Shown: positions 1 through 8,033, counted from the first letter of the stretch. The stretch: 64,000 bases of DNA from an uncultured Marvinbryantia sp. (GCA_934394985.1 CAKRRF010000004.1:51846-115845), one strand, 5' to 3'. Translations and numbers: made by a program. The notes: generated from the sequence alone by a model not told the origin.

Positions 1-330
1 CTGACAGCAGTGGCACTGAAAAATGCACAGCCGGAAGAACTTTATGCACTGATTGATCAGGGAATACCGGTAGTCATCTGGTGTACGATCAATATGGAAG
101 ATCGTGCAGAGACAGACGGATGGTACAGAGAAGACGGCACATTTATGGAATGGAGTACCAATGACCATGGTGCTGTACTGATTGGTTATGATGAAGATAC
201 GGTTACAGTAGCTGATCCGATTTATAATCGCATTACTGTCAGCAGAGAACAGTTTGAAAAAATACTGGCAGAACGTGGTGGTCAATGCGTCATATTAAAA
301 GATGATGGGGGCAAAAGCCTTTCATTTTGA
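1..330 (+). CDS. C39-family (papain-like) peptidase, C-terminal part
   Basis: The reading frame is open from base 1, so this is the 3' end of a longer gene cut by the window edge. The visible ~109 residues read like the C-terminal half of a peptidase C39_2-type domain. A beta-strand with hydrophobic residues (IPVVIWCTINM) is followed by the catalytic-type histidine in DHGAVLIGYDE, then the Asp in VADP, a spacing typical of papain-fold C39-like proteins. The expected nucleophilic Cys would lie upstream, outside the window. In such proteins an N-terminal signal or membrane segment is common but cannot be seen here. A hairpin terminator follows directly, so this is the last gene of its transcript. 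The family call is likely; the substrate is unknown. Confidence 0.6.
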   Translation: MTAVALKNAQPEELYALIDQGIPVVIWCTINMEDRAETDGWYREDGTFMEWSTNDHGAVLIGYDEDTVTVADPIYNRITVSREQFEKILAERGGQCVILKDDGGKSLSF

Positions 331-367
331 TAGCCGCAGATGATTCTGTGCATTGCAGATATCAGAC

Positions 368-412
368 AAAACCGGAAGAATGTTTAAAAATCAGACATCC
401 TTCCGGTTTTGT
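368..412 (+). terminator. Rho-independent terminator after C39-like gene
   Basis: A 16-bp stem (368-383 with 395-410) carries one A-C mismatch and an 11-nt loop. It ends in TTTT followed by GTGTATT, consistent with an intrinsic terminator separating the first gene from the oleate hydratase gene. Confidence 0.75.
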
Positions 413-499
413 GTATTGAGAAAAAAACAAATGATAAGTAAGATATAGCTACAAATTGGAAATAATAAGATTCGAAAAACAGGAAAGGTGGTTATCATT

Positions 500-2458
500 A
501 TGGCAAAGAAAAAACATTCTGCATTAGGCGTAGCAGTGGCAGCGGCAGCAGGTGCAGCCGTTCTTGCATCAAAGAATCGTAAGGAAAAGGAAAACGTAAA
601 AGTTCACGCAGACCCAAATTACCGTAATACGGAACGCGGAAAACAGGAAAAAAACAGTAAAGGTATTTACTATACAAACGGAAATTATGAGGCGTTTGCC
701 CGTCCGGAAAAACCGGAAGGTGTGGATGATAAGCATGCCTATCTGGTGGGAAGCGGCCTGGCTTCACTGGCGGCAGCCTGTTTTTTGGTAAGAGATGCAC
801 AGATGCCGGGAGATCATATTCATATTCTGGAAGCTATGGATATCGCAGGGGGCGCCTGTGATGGTATCTTCGATCCGACCAGAGGCTATATTATGAGGGG
901 CGGTCGAGAGATGGAAAACCATTTTGAATGTCTGTGGGATCTGTTCCGCAGTATTCCATCTCTGGAAAAACCAGGTGCATCTGTTCTGGATGAATATTAC
1001 TGGCTGAATAAGCATGATCCGAACTATTCTCTTTGCCGTGCGACAAAAAACAAGGGACAGGATGCACATACAGACGGCAAATTCAATCTGAGTCAGAAGG
1101 GCTGCATGGAGATCATGAAGCTGTTCTTTACAAAGGATGAGGATTTGTATGATAAGAAGATCGAAGATGTATTTGATGAAGAGGTATTGAATTCTACCTT
1201 CTGGTTATACTGGAGAACCATGTTTGCCTTTGAAAACTGGCACAGTGCATTGGAGATGAAGCTGTATATTCAGCGTTTCATTCACCATATCGGAGGACTC
1301 CCGGATTTCAGTGCCTTGAAGTTTACAAAATATAATCAGTATGAATCTCTGATTCTCCCGATGCAGAAGTATCTGGAAGAAGCAGGTGTGGAATTCCGTT
1401 TTCATACAGAAGTCACCAATGTGCTGTTTGATATTAAATTAGGAAAGAAAGTAGCATCCAGAATCGAATGTAAAGTAAACGGTAAAGAAGAGGATATTCT
1501 GCTCACCGAGAATGACCTGGTATTTGTGACGAACGGAAGCTGTACAGAAGGTACCATTTACGGCGATCAGAATCATGCACCAAATGGGGATGCAGAAGTG
1601 CGTACCAGTGGATGTTGGAGCCTGTGGAAAAACATTGCAAAACAGGATCCGTCTTTTGGACATCCGGAAAAATTCTGTTCCGATATCCAGAAGACCAACT
1701 GGGAATCTGCAACGATCACTACGCTGGATGATAAGATTATTCCATACATTACCAATATTTGTAAGAGAGATCCAAAGAGCGGAAATGTAGTAACCGGTGG
1801 TATTGTCAGCTGTCAGGATTCTAAATGGCTCTTAAGCTGGACGATTAATCGTCAGGGGCAGTTCAAGGATCAGGATAAAGACAAAGTATGTGTATGGGTA
1901 TACAGTCTGTTTACCGATGTACCGGGTGATTATGTGAAAAAACCTATGAAAGATTGTACCGGTAAGGAGATCACGGAAGAATGGCTGTATCATCTGGGTG
2001 TGCCAACTGATCAGATTGAAGAACTGGCAGAGCACAGTGCAGTCTGCGTACCGACCATGATGCCATACATCACCGCATTCTTCATGCCAAGAGCAAAAGG
2101 TGACAGACCTGACGTGATTCCGGATGGATGCGTGAACTTTGCATTCCTGGGACAGTTTGCTGAGACACCACGAGATACCATTTTCACCACAGAGTACTCT
2201 GTACGTACTGCCATGGAAGCCGTTTACGGACTGCTGGGTGTAGACCGCGGGGTTCCTGAGGTATGGGGCAGTGTGTATGATGTGAGAGAACTTCTGGATG
2301 CCAGCGTGAAGCTGATGGACGGGGTATCTCCACTGGAGATTCCACTTCCGGGACCACTGAATCTGGTGAAAAAACCGTTGTTGAAAGCAGTGAAAGGTAC
2401 CGTAATAGAAAAAGTATTAAGAGATCATAATGTGATCAAAGATTATATGCTGAAATAA
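500..2458 (+). CDS. Oleate hydratase
   Basis: Predicted FAD-dependent oleate hydratase, which adds water to cis-9/cis-12 double bonds of unsaturated fatty acids to give 10-hydroxy fatty acids. In gut Firmicutes this is linked to detoxification of host or dietary fatty acids. The 652-residue product has the dinucleotide-binding motif VGSGLASLAAACFL at about residues 83-96, the acidic end of that fold in ILEAMD, and family-typical blocks such as GGREMENHFECLWDLF and FLGQFAETPRDTIFTTEY. The start was placed at ATG 500, after AGGAAAGGTGG, rather than at GTG 488, which overlaps that ribosome site. The protein is ~60 residues longer than the usual ~590 because of an N-terminal hydrophobic Ala-rich helix (about residues 8-23) and a charged linker, suggesting membrane tethering. 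It is monocistronic, with terminators on both sides. Confidence 0.93.
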   Translation: MAKKKHSALGVAVAAAAGAAVLASKNRKEKENVKVHADPNYRNTERGKQEKNSKGIYYTNGNYEAFARPEKPEGVDDKHAYLVGSGLASLAAACFLVRDAQMPGDHIHILEAMDIAGGACDGIFDPTRGYIMRGGREMENHFECLWDLFRSIPSLEKPGASVLDEYYWLNKHDPNYSLCRATKNKGQDAHTDGKFNLSQKGCMEIMKLFFTKDEDLYDKKIEDVFDEEVLNSTFWLYWRTMFAFENWHSALEMKLYIQRFIHHIGGLPDFSALKFTKYNQYESLILPMQKYLEEAGVEFRFHTEVTNVLFDIKLGKKVASRIECKVNGKEEDILLTENDLVFVTNGSCTEGTIYGDQNHAPNGDAEVRTSGCWSLWKNIAKQDPSFGHPEKFCSDIQKTNWESATITTLDDKIIPYITNICKRDPKSGNVVTGGIVSCQDSKWLLSWTINRQGQFKDQDKDKVCVWVYSLFTDVPGDYVKKPMKDCTGKEITEEWLYHLGVPTDQIEELAEHSAVCVPTMMPYITAFFMPRAKGDRPDVIPDGCVNFAFLGQFAETPRDTIFTTEYSVRTAMEAVYGLLGVDRGVPEVWGSVYDVRELLDASVKLMDGVSPLEIPLPGPLNLVKKPLLKAVKGTVIEKVLRDHNVIKDYMLK

Positions 2459-2467
2459 AAAAGAAGG

Positions 2468-2500
2468 AGGGCAGTGATTCCGTGGAATCACTGCCCTTTT
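2468..2500. terminator. Bidirectional intrinsic terminator
   Basis: A perfect 13-bp stem (2468-2480 with 2485-2497) with a 4-nt loop is followed by TTTT on the plus strand and by a T-rich run on the minus strand (A-rich bases 2456-2465). It lies between the convergent oleate hydratase and kinase-like genes and can serve both. Confidence 0.85.
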
Positions 2501-2514
2501 CTGCAGGTCAAAAA

Positions 2515-3105
2515 TTAATACAGCTGTGTAATAATATCCACACATTTGTCGATACCAAGCGTACCGCTGTCCAGACATACGTCATAATGTATAGCATCTC
2601 CCCATTTCAGCTCTGTGTAGAACTGGTAATAAGAAGCTCTTCGTTTATCCTTGTCTTTTAGACGCTTTTCGGAAGGTACATCTGTTTCACCGTATACCTT
2701 TACAATTCGTTCTGCACGTTTTTCAAAGTCAGCATGGATAAATACCTTCAGACAATCAGCGCTTTTCTCTTTTTCCAGAATCGCATCAGCACAGCGTCCT
2801 ACGATGACACAGCTTTCTTTTTCTGCAATTTCACGGATAATATTCGTCTGGATGATCCACAGCTTATCCTGGTTGCTCATGCCGTTGGCATAACGGGCAA
2901 CAAAAGCATTGGCCAGCCATCCTCCAGGTACAGCATACTCGCTGCCTTCTTTGATATAGTCAGGACAGAAACCACTTTCTTCTGCCATTTTAATGATCAG
3001 TTCCTGATCATAGCATTTAATACCAAGCTTTTCTGCTACATGTTTTCCGATGGTTCTTCCACCGCTTCCAAACTGTCGACTGATCGTAATGATTCTGTTT
3101 GCCAT
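2515..3105 (-). CDS. Cytidylate kinase-like family protein
   Basis: A 196-residue P-loop protein of the cytidylate-kinase-like family (Cytidylate_kin2), common in Clostridia and distinct from housekeeping Cmk. The N-terminus IITISRQFGSGGRTIGK contains the family's Walker-A-like GSGGRTIG loop. Further on are YDQELI, VIVGRCAD and a lid-like segment rich in Arg/Lys (KRLKDKDKRRASYY). The start is ATG 3105, because GGGAGG lies just upstream and would be inside the coding sequence if ATG 3120 were used. The true phosphoryl acceptor of this family is not established. A 198-bp structured leader lies between its promoter and start codon (see 3137-3334), which suggests post-transcriptional control. Confidence 0.85.
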   Translation of the reverse strand: MANRIITISRQFGSGGRTIGKHVAEKLGIKCYDQELIIKMAEESGFCPDYIKEGSEYAVPGGWLANAFVARYANGMSNQDKLWIIQTNIIREIAEKESCVIVGRCADAILEKEKSADCLKVFIHADFEKRAERIVKVYGETDVPSEKRLKDKDKRRASYYQFYTELKWGDAIHYDVCLDSGTLGIDKCVDIITQLY

Positions 3106-3136
3106 AATGATCCCTCCCATGCTGTTGATGTATAAA

Positions 3137-3334
3137 ATGATGTCGGGGTCAAAAGCCCCCGACTTTGATGCTTACGGATTGTTTCGTGCTATGCACTCCC
3201 ACAATCCGCCCCAATATTCGCATATCGTGGGACTATCATCCCACTTTTATGCTCATATCGGGGCGGGTTCCAAGGACTTTCACCCACCTATGAGCAAGCT
3301 CATGTGGGTTTAGACCTTTTGACCCTAGCATCAT
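3137..3334 (-). other. Structured leader element with terminal inverted repeats
   Basis: This stretch is non-coding and densely structured. The ends form a 19-bp imperfect inverted repeat (3137-3155 and 3316-3334) sharing ATGATG and GGGTCAAAAG. Inside are a hairpin at 3142-3163 (GTCGGGG/CCCCGAC), a two-tier hairpin at 3176-3207 (GGATTGT/ACAATCC around GTGC/GCAC), a long nested arm at 3207-3265 (11-bp base with one G-U, tip GTGGGA/TCCCAC) and a hairpin at 3282-3309 (ACCCAC plus ATGAGC). The minus-strand promoter at 3341-3369 would start RNA at about 3334, exactly at the element's edge, so it is probably the 5' leader of the kinase-like mRNA. The 3' arm can pair either locally or with the 5' end. 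I do not recognise it as a named RNA; a MITE-like repeat is an alternative. Confidence 0.6.
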
Positions 3335-3340
3335 AGAATG

Positions 3341-3369
3341 ATTATAGCATATGTTGCGTGATTTTTCAC
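3341..3369 (-). promoter_or_regulatory. Promoter for cytidylate-kinase-like gene
   Basis: On the minus strand a perfect TATAAT (3341-3346) is preceded by a 17-bp spacer and GTGAAA (3364-3369, four of six matches). The predicted transcription start is at about 3334, the right-hand end of the structured element. Confidence 0.6.
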
Positions 3370-3409
3370 TTTGGATTTTACTTCAGGATTGTAAAATACC
3401 ATAGTCAGA

Positions 3410-3458
3410 ATAAAAAATGAGCAGCTGTTTTACCGGCGGTATGCCGTGTCAGCTACTC
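3410..3458 (-). terminator. Terminator of GntR-family gene
   Basis: A hairpin at 3419-3458 (GAGCAGCTG with CAGCTACTC, one mismatch, and an inner CGGC/GCCG) is followed on the minus strand by TTTTTTA (3410-3418). Confidence 0.65.
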
Positions 3459-3484
3459 GATGTATGGTGTAGGTTACATATTTT

Positions 3485-4162
3485 TTAAGATGCAGAAGAA
3501 GATTCATGATCAATCTTAATCGGCATAAGCAGATGATTCAGAAGAATGTGGTATGCTTCATCTCCGTGATGTTCCTTTAAAGCGACAAGATAGGCTTCGT
3601 GCTCGGCAATCGTTCCTTTGAGACGACCGACGTGTCTGGTCAGGGCATCGTTAGAGGTAAGCCGTATCATATACATATGGCGCTGATACAGCTGCTCAAA
3701 TTCAGAGTTATTAATATATTCCACCAGTTTAAGATGAAATCTGTGGTCACAACTGATGAATTCTTCCAGAGCTTCGTGATTTTCGTCTGCTTTTTGTGCA
3801 TGAACGCGCATCTGGATAAGCAGATCCTCCAGTGCGGCGAGAAGAGCTTTTCCCTTTGGGGTATCAATGGAATCTGCAATGGTATGTGTACAAAAACCTT
3901 CGATGGCGCATCGCACCTGAATGCTTTCTGTCATATCTTTTTCATTTAACTGACGAAGCTGAAATCCTTTACTCGGGACAATGTTGATATAACCGTCCTG
4001 GCTCAGGCATTGCAGTGCTTCTCTCATGGGTGTTCTTGAGATTCCGACAGTAGCAGAGAGCTTTGTCTCAGAATATAGAACGTTTGGGACAAGCTCGCCA
4101 GAGAGAATCTTCCCTTTTATATAATCATATGCTTGCTGTTGCAGTAAACTTTTTGCTTTCAT
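3485..4162 (-). CDS. GntR-family transcriptional regulator (FCD subfamily)
   Basis: A 225-residue regulator. The N-terminal winged helix-turn-helix (about residues 5-70) contains ETKLSATVGISRTPMREAL, a typical GntR recognition segment. It is followed by an all-helical FCD ligand/metal-binding domain with the expected Asp and His positions (CDHRFHLKLVEY and EHEAYLVAL). It is divergently transcribed from the cyclase operon, and the palindrome overlapping that operon's promoter (4392-4413) is the obvious candidate binding site. FCD regulators usually sense organic acids or sugar acids and derepress the neighbouring catabolic genes. The ribosome site is weak (GGAG about 14 bases upstream). The ligand cannot be read from the sequence. 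Confidence 0.88.
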   Translation of the reverse strand: MKAKSLLQQQAYDYIKGKILSGELVPNVLYSETKLSATVGISRTPMREALQCLSQDGYINIVPSKGFQLRQLNEKDMTESIQVRCAIEGFCTHTIADSIDTPKGKALLAALEDLLIQMRVHAQKADENHEALEEFISCDHRFHLKLVEYINNSEFEQLYQRHMYMIRLTSNDALTRHVGRLKGTIAEHEAYLVALKEHHGDEAYHILLNHLLMPIKIDHESSSAS

Positions 4163-4381
4163 AATATATGTATTGACTCCGATCCAAAAGATGTAGTGAT
4201 ACCAGGGTGAAAGACCGGTCGGGTATTCCTGTGAAAATGTGCAGTTTCGTTCCGCTTCCTTTAACTGGACATCATTATTATGTTAATATAAGTGTCAGAA
4301 AAGGTCAAGAACAGAATTGAAAACAAGAAAAATTGCAAAAAAGAATACAAAAATTTGTATATATAGTATAATATTTATGTA

Positions 4382-4413
4382 TTGACAACAGACCGATATA
4401 CCGGTATACTGGT
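4382..4413 (+). promoter_or_regulatory. Promoter with overlapping palindromic operator
   Basis: TTGACA (4382-4387), a 17-bp spacer and TATACT (4405-4410) form a strong promoter 90 bases upstream of the cyclase gene. The inverted repeat ACCnnTATAC-CG-GTATAnnGGT spans 4392-4413 and covers the spacer and -10. Repressor binding there, probably by the divergent GntR protein, would block transcription. A smaller GCCATT/AATGGC stem lies at 4425-4449 in the leader. Confidence 0.75.
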
Positions 4414-4501
4414 TATAACGAAAGCCATTCTTTCCCAGAAACAATGGCCGTGCTGTCAATAATAATCATTATAAAAAACATAAGAAACGGAGGAAATTAT
4501 T

Positions 4502-5194
4502 ATGAACAGTGTTTATCAGATGGGAGATTTAAGAATCGTAGACTTAACAAAAGAGCTTGATCCGGCTACCGAATCAAGAAGATGTCATATGTATCGTTTT
4601 AACACAGGCGGTCCTATTCCGGATTTCCACACAATCATGGACCTTACCAGCCATCTTGGAACTCATTGTGAGTGTCCTTATCATCATGATGATACATGGC
4701 CAAGCGTTGCAGAGCTTCCACTCACTACCTTCCTTGGAAGAGCAATCTACCTGGATTTCAAAGATACTGTTGCACCATATACTCATATTACACCAGCAGA
4801 TCTTGATAGAATCACAGAAGGAAAGATCAAAGAAGGCGATATCGTAATCATTGACTCCGCTTATAAAATGACACCATTTACACCGGATACAAACACAGAA
4901 AAAGACCACAGACTTCTGATTAACGGTGAAGTAGCTGAATGGTTCCGTGACCATAAGGTAAAATGTGTAGGTTTTGGTGATGGTGTTTCTATCGAAAACA
5001 GCAACGAAGATGTTAAGCCATTCCATGATATCCTGATGGCAGAGAACATTGTATTCCTGGAAGTATTAAAGAACCTGGAACAGCTTCAGAGTGATGTATT
5101 CTTCATGAGCTATTCTCCACTTCCAATTCTGGGACTGGATTCCTGCCCGGTACGTGCATACGCGATCGAAGGACTTCCGGGATTCACAGAGTAA
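4502..5194 (+). CDS. Cyclase family protein (kynurenine-formamidase-like metal hydrolase)
   Basis: A 230-residue member of the cyclase family (PF04199), metal-dependent hydrolases that include arylformamidase and isatin hydrolase. The signature metal-binding block is present as SHLGTHCECPYHH, matching HxGTHxDxPxH with Glu for Asp. It also has the DLTKEL start and the VGFGDGVSIE and LPILGLDSCPVRAYAIE blocks of the family. ATG 4502 follows a good GGAGG. It is first in an operon with an ApbA-family reductase and a YhcH protein, under a divergent GntR regulator, so it probably opens a ring or amide in a small-molecule catabolic route. Kynurenine itself is not indicated, because no other tryptophan-catabolic gene is nearby. 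Confidence 0.85.
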   Translation: MNSVYQMGDLRIVDLTKELDPATESRRCHMYRFNTGGPIPDFHTIMDLTSHLGTHCECPYHHDDTWPSVAELPLTTFLGRAIYLDFKDTVAPYTHITPADLDRITEGKIKEGDIVIIDSAYKMTPFTPDTNTEKDHRLLINGEVAEWFRDHKVKCVGFGDGVSIENSNEDVKPFHDILMAENIVFLEVLKNLEQLQSDVFFMSYSPLPILGLDSCPVRAYAIEGLPGFTE

Positions 5195-5220
5195 TCAGGA
5201 AAAGATAAAGGAGACAGGAT

Positions 5221-6138
5221 ATGAAAATAGTAGTAATCGGAGCCGGAGCGATGGGCTCTATATATGGCGGACATCTTTCTCAGAACAATGAAGTCTACAT
5301 TGTAGATACCAATCAGGCTGTTGTAGATGCGATTAATGCAAACGGTCTGCAGATCGATGAAAATGGTGTGACAAATACCTATCATCCAAAGGCTGTTTCC
5401 AGTACAGAAGGTATTACAGACGTAGATCTGGTAATTCTTTTCGTAAAAGCAATCTTTTCAAAAGCTGCACTGGAAGGCAATAAGCATATTATCGGCGAGC
5501 ATACCCGTCTTCTTACCCTGCAGAACGGGGCTGGTCATGAGCATCTGCTGATGGAGTATGTACCAAAGGAAAGAGTAATCATCGGTACAACAGAAGACAA
5601 CGGTGCGGTACTTGGCATGGGTCATGTAAGACGTGGCGGTGTCGGTAAAACAAATGCCGGTATGCTTGTAGAAGATCAGGAAGGTTTCCTTGCAAAGATG
5701 AAGGAATCCTTTGACAGCTGTGGATTTACGCTGAACATCTGTGATACTATTCAGCAGCTGATCTGGGATAAACTGTTTACGAATGTATCTCTCAGTGCAG
5801 TGACAGGTATTCTGCAGGTAGATATGGGATATATTGCAGCAAATCCATATGCATGGAATATGACCTGCAAGCTGATTCACGAGGCAGTAGAAGTAGCGCA
5901 TGCGCTGGGACTGAAAGCGGACGAAGATGAGATCGTGAAGAAGGTAAAAGAGACTTCTGTAAATAATCCAAACGGCTGTACATCTATTCGTGCAGACCTG
6001 AGAGTGCCGAGAAAAACAGAAGTAGATACCATCAGCGGTGCAGTTGTAAGAGCAGCGAAAGAGGTGGGAGTCGAAGTACCATCTCATGAATTTGTAGTAA
6101 ATATGGTACATGCAATGGAAGGAAGGGATAAAGAATGA
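5221..6138 (+). CDS. Ketopantoate reductase family (ApbA/PanE-like) oxidoreductase
   Basis: A 305-residue NAD(P)-dependent reductase of the 2-dehydropantoate 2-reductase family. The Rossmann motif GAGAMGSIYGG is at residues 7-17. The C-terminal helical domain carries the conserved block WDKLFTNVSLSAVTGIL, with the catalytic-type Lys, and a late SIRADLRVPRKTEVDTISG segment matching the family's SMLQDxxxGRxTEID region. The real substrate is unlikely to be ketopantoate: there are no pantothenate genes here, and the gene sits between cyclase and YhcH genes, a context seen for paralogues acting on other 2-keto acids. It starts 26 bases after the cyclase stop behind AAAGGAG and ends overlapping the next gene by 4 bases, implying translational coupling. 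Confidence 0.85.
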   Translation: MKIVVIGAGAMGSIYGGHLSQNNEVYIVDTNQAVVDAINANGLQIDENGVTNTYHPKAVSSTEGITDVDLVILFVKAIFSKAALEGNKHIIGEHTRLLTLQNGAGHEHLLMEYVPKERVIIGTTEDNGAVLGMGHVRRGGVGKTNAGMLVEDQEGFLAKMKESFDSCGFTLNICDTIQQLIWDKLFTNVSLSAVTGILQVDMGYIAANPYAWNMTCKLIHEAVEVAHALGLKADEDEIVKKVKETSVNNPNGCTSIRADLRVPRKTEVDTISGAVVRAAKEVGVEVPSHEFVVNMVHAMEGRDKE

Positions 6139-6599
6139 TTTTTTCATCAATTCACACATGCGATAACTATACAGAGTATCCGGAAGTGATCCGCAAGGTA
6201 ATTGATTATTTAAAGAGCAATGATTTTGTCAACATGGAGCCTGGAGTATATGAGATTGAAGGAAAAGATATCTACGCACAGGTATTTGATGCGGAAACAG
6301 GAAGCGTAGAGGAAAAGAGACCGGAATCTCATAAGAATTATCTGGATGTTCAGTTTCTGGCTTCCGGAGAGGAAAAGCTGGGCTTTACTCCACTGAAATA
6401 TGAGTATGAAGTGGATGAGTATTTTGAAGAGAGAGATCTGATCTTCTATAAAAAAGTGGAAAACGAAGGATTTGTTCATGCAACACCTGGATGCTTCACA
6501 GTATTCTTCCCATCTGATGTACACAGACCAGCAGTAGCAGTTGACAAGCCAATGACAGTACGTAAGGTAGTTGTTAAGGTGAGAACAACATTGATTTAA
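6135..6599 (+). CDS. YhcH/YjgK/YiaL family protein
   Basis: A 154-residue protein of the YhcH/YiaL (DUF386) cupin-like family, also annotated as the beta subunit of an evolved beta-galactosidase. Family features include the metal-ligand-like blocks ESHKNYLDVQFLASGEE, FVHATPGCFTVFFPSDVHRPA and the closing VRKVVVKV. Members occur with sialic acid, 2,3-diketogulonate and other sugar-acid operons and are thought to act on sugar epimers or anomers, but the biochemical role is poorly fixed. The ATG overlaps the reductase stop (ATGA type). A strong terminator follows, so this is the likely end of the main transcript; it strengthens the view that the operon handles sugar acids. Confidence 0.85.
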   Translation: MIFSSIHTCDNYTEYPEVIRKVIDYLKSNDFVNMEPGVYEIEGKDIYAQVFDAETGSVEEKRPESHKNYLDVQFLASGEEKLGFTPLKYEYEVDEYFEERDLIFYKKVENEGFVHATPGCFTVFFPSDVHRPAVAVDKPMTVRKVVVKVRTTLI

Positions 6600-6614
6600 C
6601 CGTTTGATTTAATG

Positions 6615-6644
6615 AATCCGGTGCCAACCTGGCACCGGATTTTA
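6615..6644 (+). terminator. Intrinsic terminator after YhcH gene
   Basis: A perfect 11-bp stem AATCCGGTGCC/GGCACCGGATT (6615-6625 with 6631-6641), 5-nt loop, then TTT. It separates the SDR gene from the three upstream genes, unless readthrough occurs. Confidence 0.85.
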
Positions 6645-6722
6645 TCATATCAGAAAAGTATGGAATGTTAGAGTTCGAACAGTTACCTCAAACCAACATG
6701 GTATAGAAATAAGGAGTGCGAT

Positions 6723-7580
6723 ATGAAAACAATTGATTTAACAGGAAAAACAGCGATTGTAACAGGTGGAAGCGGAACATTGTGTTCTGTCATGGCAAGT
6801 GGCTTTGCGGAAAACGGAGCAAAGGTAGCGCTTATTGGACGCAATAAAGAAAAGCTGGCAAAGGTAGTCGAACAGATTATTTCTGAAGTAGAAAAAAAGA
6901 ATGGTACAGCTCCGAGCGTGAAAGGATATAGCTGCAATGTGACAAATAAAGCAGAGCTAGAGAAAACCGCAGAAGTGATCAGAAAAGAACTTGGCAGCTG
7001 CGACATTCTTCTCAATGGTGCAGGTGGAAATCAGCCGGGTGCCATTACTTCTATTGAGATGCTTGGAAAAGAAGTAACAGAAGGAGAAGATTCCTTCTGG
7101 AATCTGGATGAAGACAAGATCAGAGATGTGGTAGAATTGAACTATATGGGTACGCTGCTTCCGATTCAGGTATTTACCCAGGATATGCGGAAGAAGAGAA
7201 GTGGAAGCATTATCAATATCGCATCCGTTACAGCCATTCTTCCACTGACCAAGGTAATGGCTTATGGCAATGCCAAGAGTGCCATAGTAAATCTGACCCA
7301 GTGGCTGTCTACCCACTTTGGTGAGAGCGGAATCCGCTGTAATGCCATCGCTCCAGGATTCTATGCAGCGGAGCAGAATCATGACCTGTTGTTCCAGCCA
7401 GATGGAAGCTATACGCCGAGAGCTCACAAGATCATTACAGGAACACCGATGGGACGTTTTGGCAATCCAGATGATCTTGTAGGTGCAGCATTATTCCTGG
7501 CAAGTGACGAAATGTCTCGATTTGTAAATGGAATCGTACTCCCGGTAGATGGTGGCTATAGTGCATACAGTGGAGTGTAA
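6723..7580 (+). CDS. SDR-family oxidoreductase (D-mannonate oxidoreductase-like)
   Basis: A 285-residue classical short-chain dehydrogenase. The cofactor loop TGGSGTLCSVMASGFA is near residues 14-29, with the NGAGG motif near 98-102, the catalytic Ser in INIASVTAILP and the Tyr/Lys in AYGNAKSA. The long insertion between the NAGG and Ser blocks (SIEMLGKEVTEGEDSFWNLDED) and the IAPGFYAAEQNHDLL segment resemble SDRs annotated as D-mannonate or fructuronate oxidoreductases, so a sugar-acid substrate is plausible. It has its own GGAG ribosome site. A terminator lies upstream and I see no clear promoter between, so it may depend on readthrough from the cyclase operon. Confidence 0.85.
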   Translation: MKTIDLTGKTAIVTGGSGTLCSVMASGFAENGAKVALIGRNKEKLAKVVEQIISEVEKKNGTAPSVKGYSCNVTNKAELEKTAEVIRKELGSCDILLNGAGGNQPGAITSIEMLGKEVTEGEDSFWNLDEDKIRDVVELNYMGTLLPIQVFTQDMRKKRSGSIINIASVTAILPLTKVMAYGNAKSAIVNLTQWLSTHFGESGIRCNAIAPGFYAAEQNHDLLFQPDGSYTPRAHKIITGTPMGRFGNPDDLVGAALFLASDEMSRFVNGIVLPVDGGYSAYSGV

Positions 7581-7595
7581 AATATAATTTTTAGT

Positions 7596-7635
7596 AAAAC
7601 AGGAGGACTCTGCAATTAGATTCTTCCTGTTTTTC
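7596..7635 (+). terminator. Intrinsic terminator after SDR gene
   Basis: AAAACAGGA (7596-7604) pairs with TCCTGTTTT (7625-7633) around a 20-nt loop and is followed by T-rich sequence. Confidence 0.7.
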
Positions 7636-7749
7636 TTTAGAACAGTTATCAGCAAATAGCAATATGGATTGCGAATATTCGTTTAGCTTTGTATAAAATA
7701 CAAATACTATATATCATAAGATGCATAATAAAATGTTATACAAATAAAA

Positions 7750-7778
7750 TTGACAAAAAGATAATCATTTGCTATATT
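7750..7778 (+). promoter_or_regulatory. Promoter upstream of the broken Rpn gene
   Basis: TTGACA (7750-7755), a 17-bp spacer and TATATT (7773-7778) make a near-consensus vegetative promoter, leaving a leader of about 250 bases before the start codon at 8034. Confidence 0.6.
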
Positions 7779-8033
7779 AAAGATAACAAACGATAAAGTG
7801 AAAAAACAATACCGAAGAGAATGAAAAGAGTACAAAAGATAATTAAAGCATATATTTCAATTCAAAGTGCAGTGCACTATCTGAAAGCCCTATCTCCGTT
7901 CAGGAAATTATGCTTTCGTAATAAATGAAATAAAAATATACGAGGGCTGAAAGGTTAAATGAAGATCCAAAAAAGACAGCATATAGGATGAAATTCCGGC
8001 AGCCCTTGAAAAAAGGAGGATGACAGAAGCCGG
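7779..8033 (+). other. Gene-free AT-rich leader region
   Basis: No credible open frame on either strand. Apart from a short TGCAGTGCA palindrome near 7870 and two copies of an AAGCCCT/AGGGCT-type motif (about 7884 and 7944), I see no ordered structure. It could be an untranslated leader of the Rpn gene or remains of an older gene. Confidence 0.4.

Noticed and set aside
4574-5026. 150-codon minus-strand frame opposite the cyclase gene
   Set aside because: Low-complexity aromatic/Cys-rich translation typical of antisense frames; no start signal.
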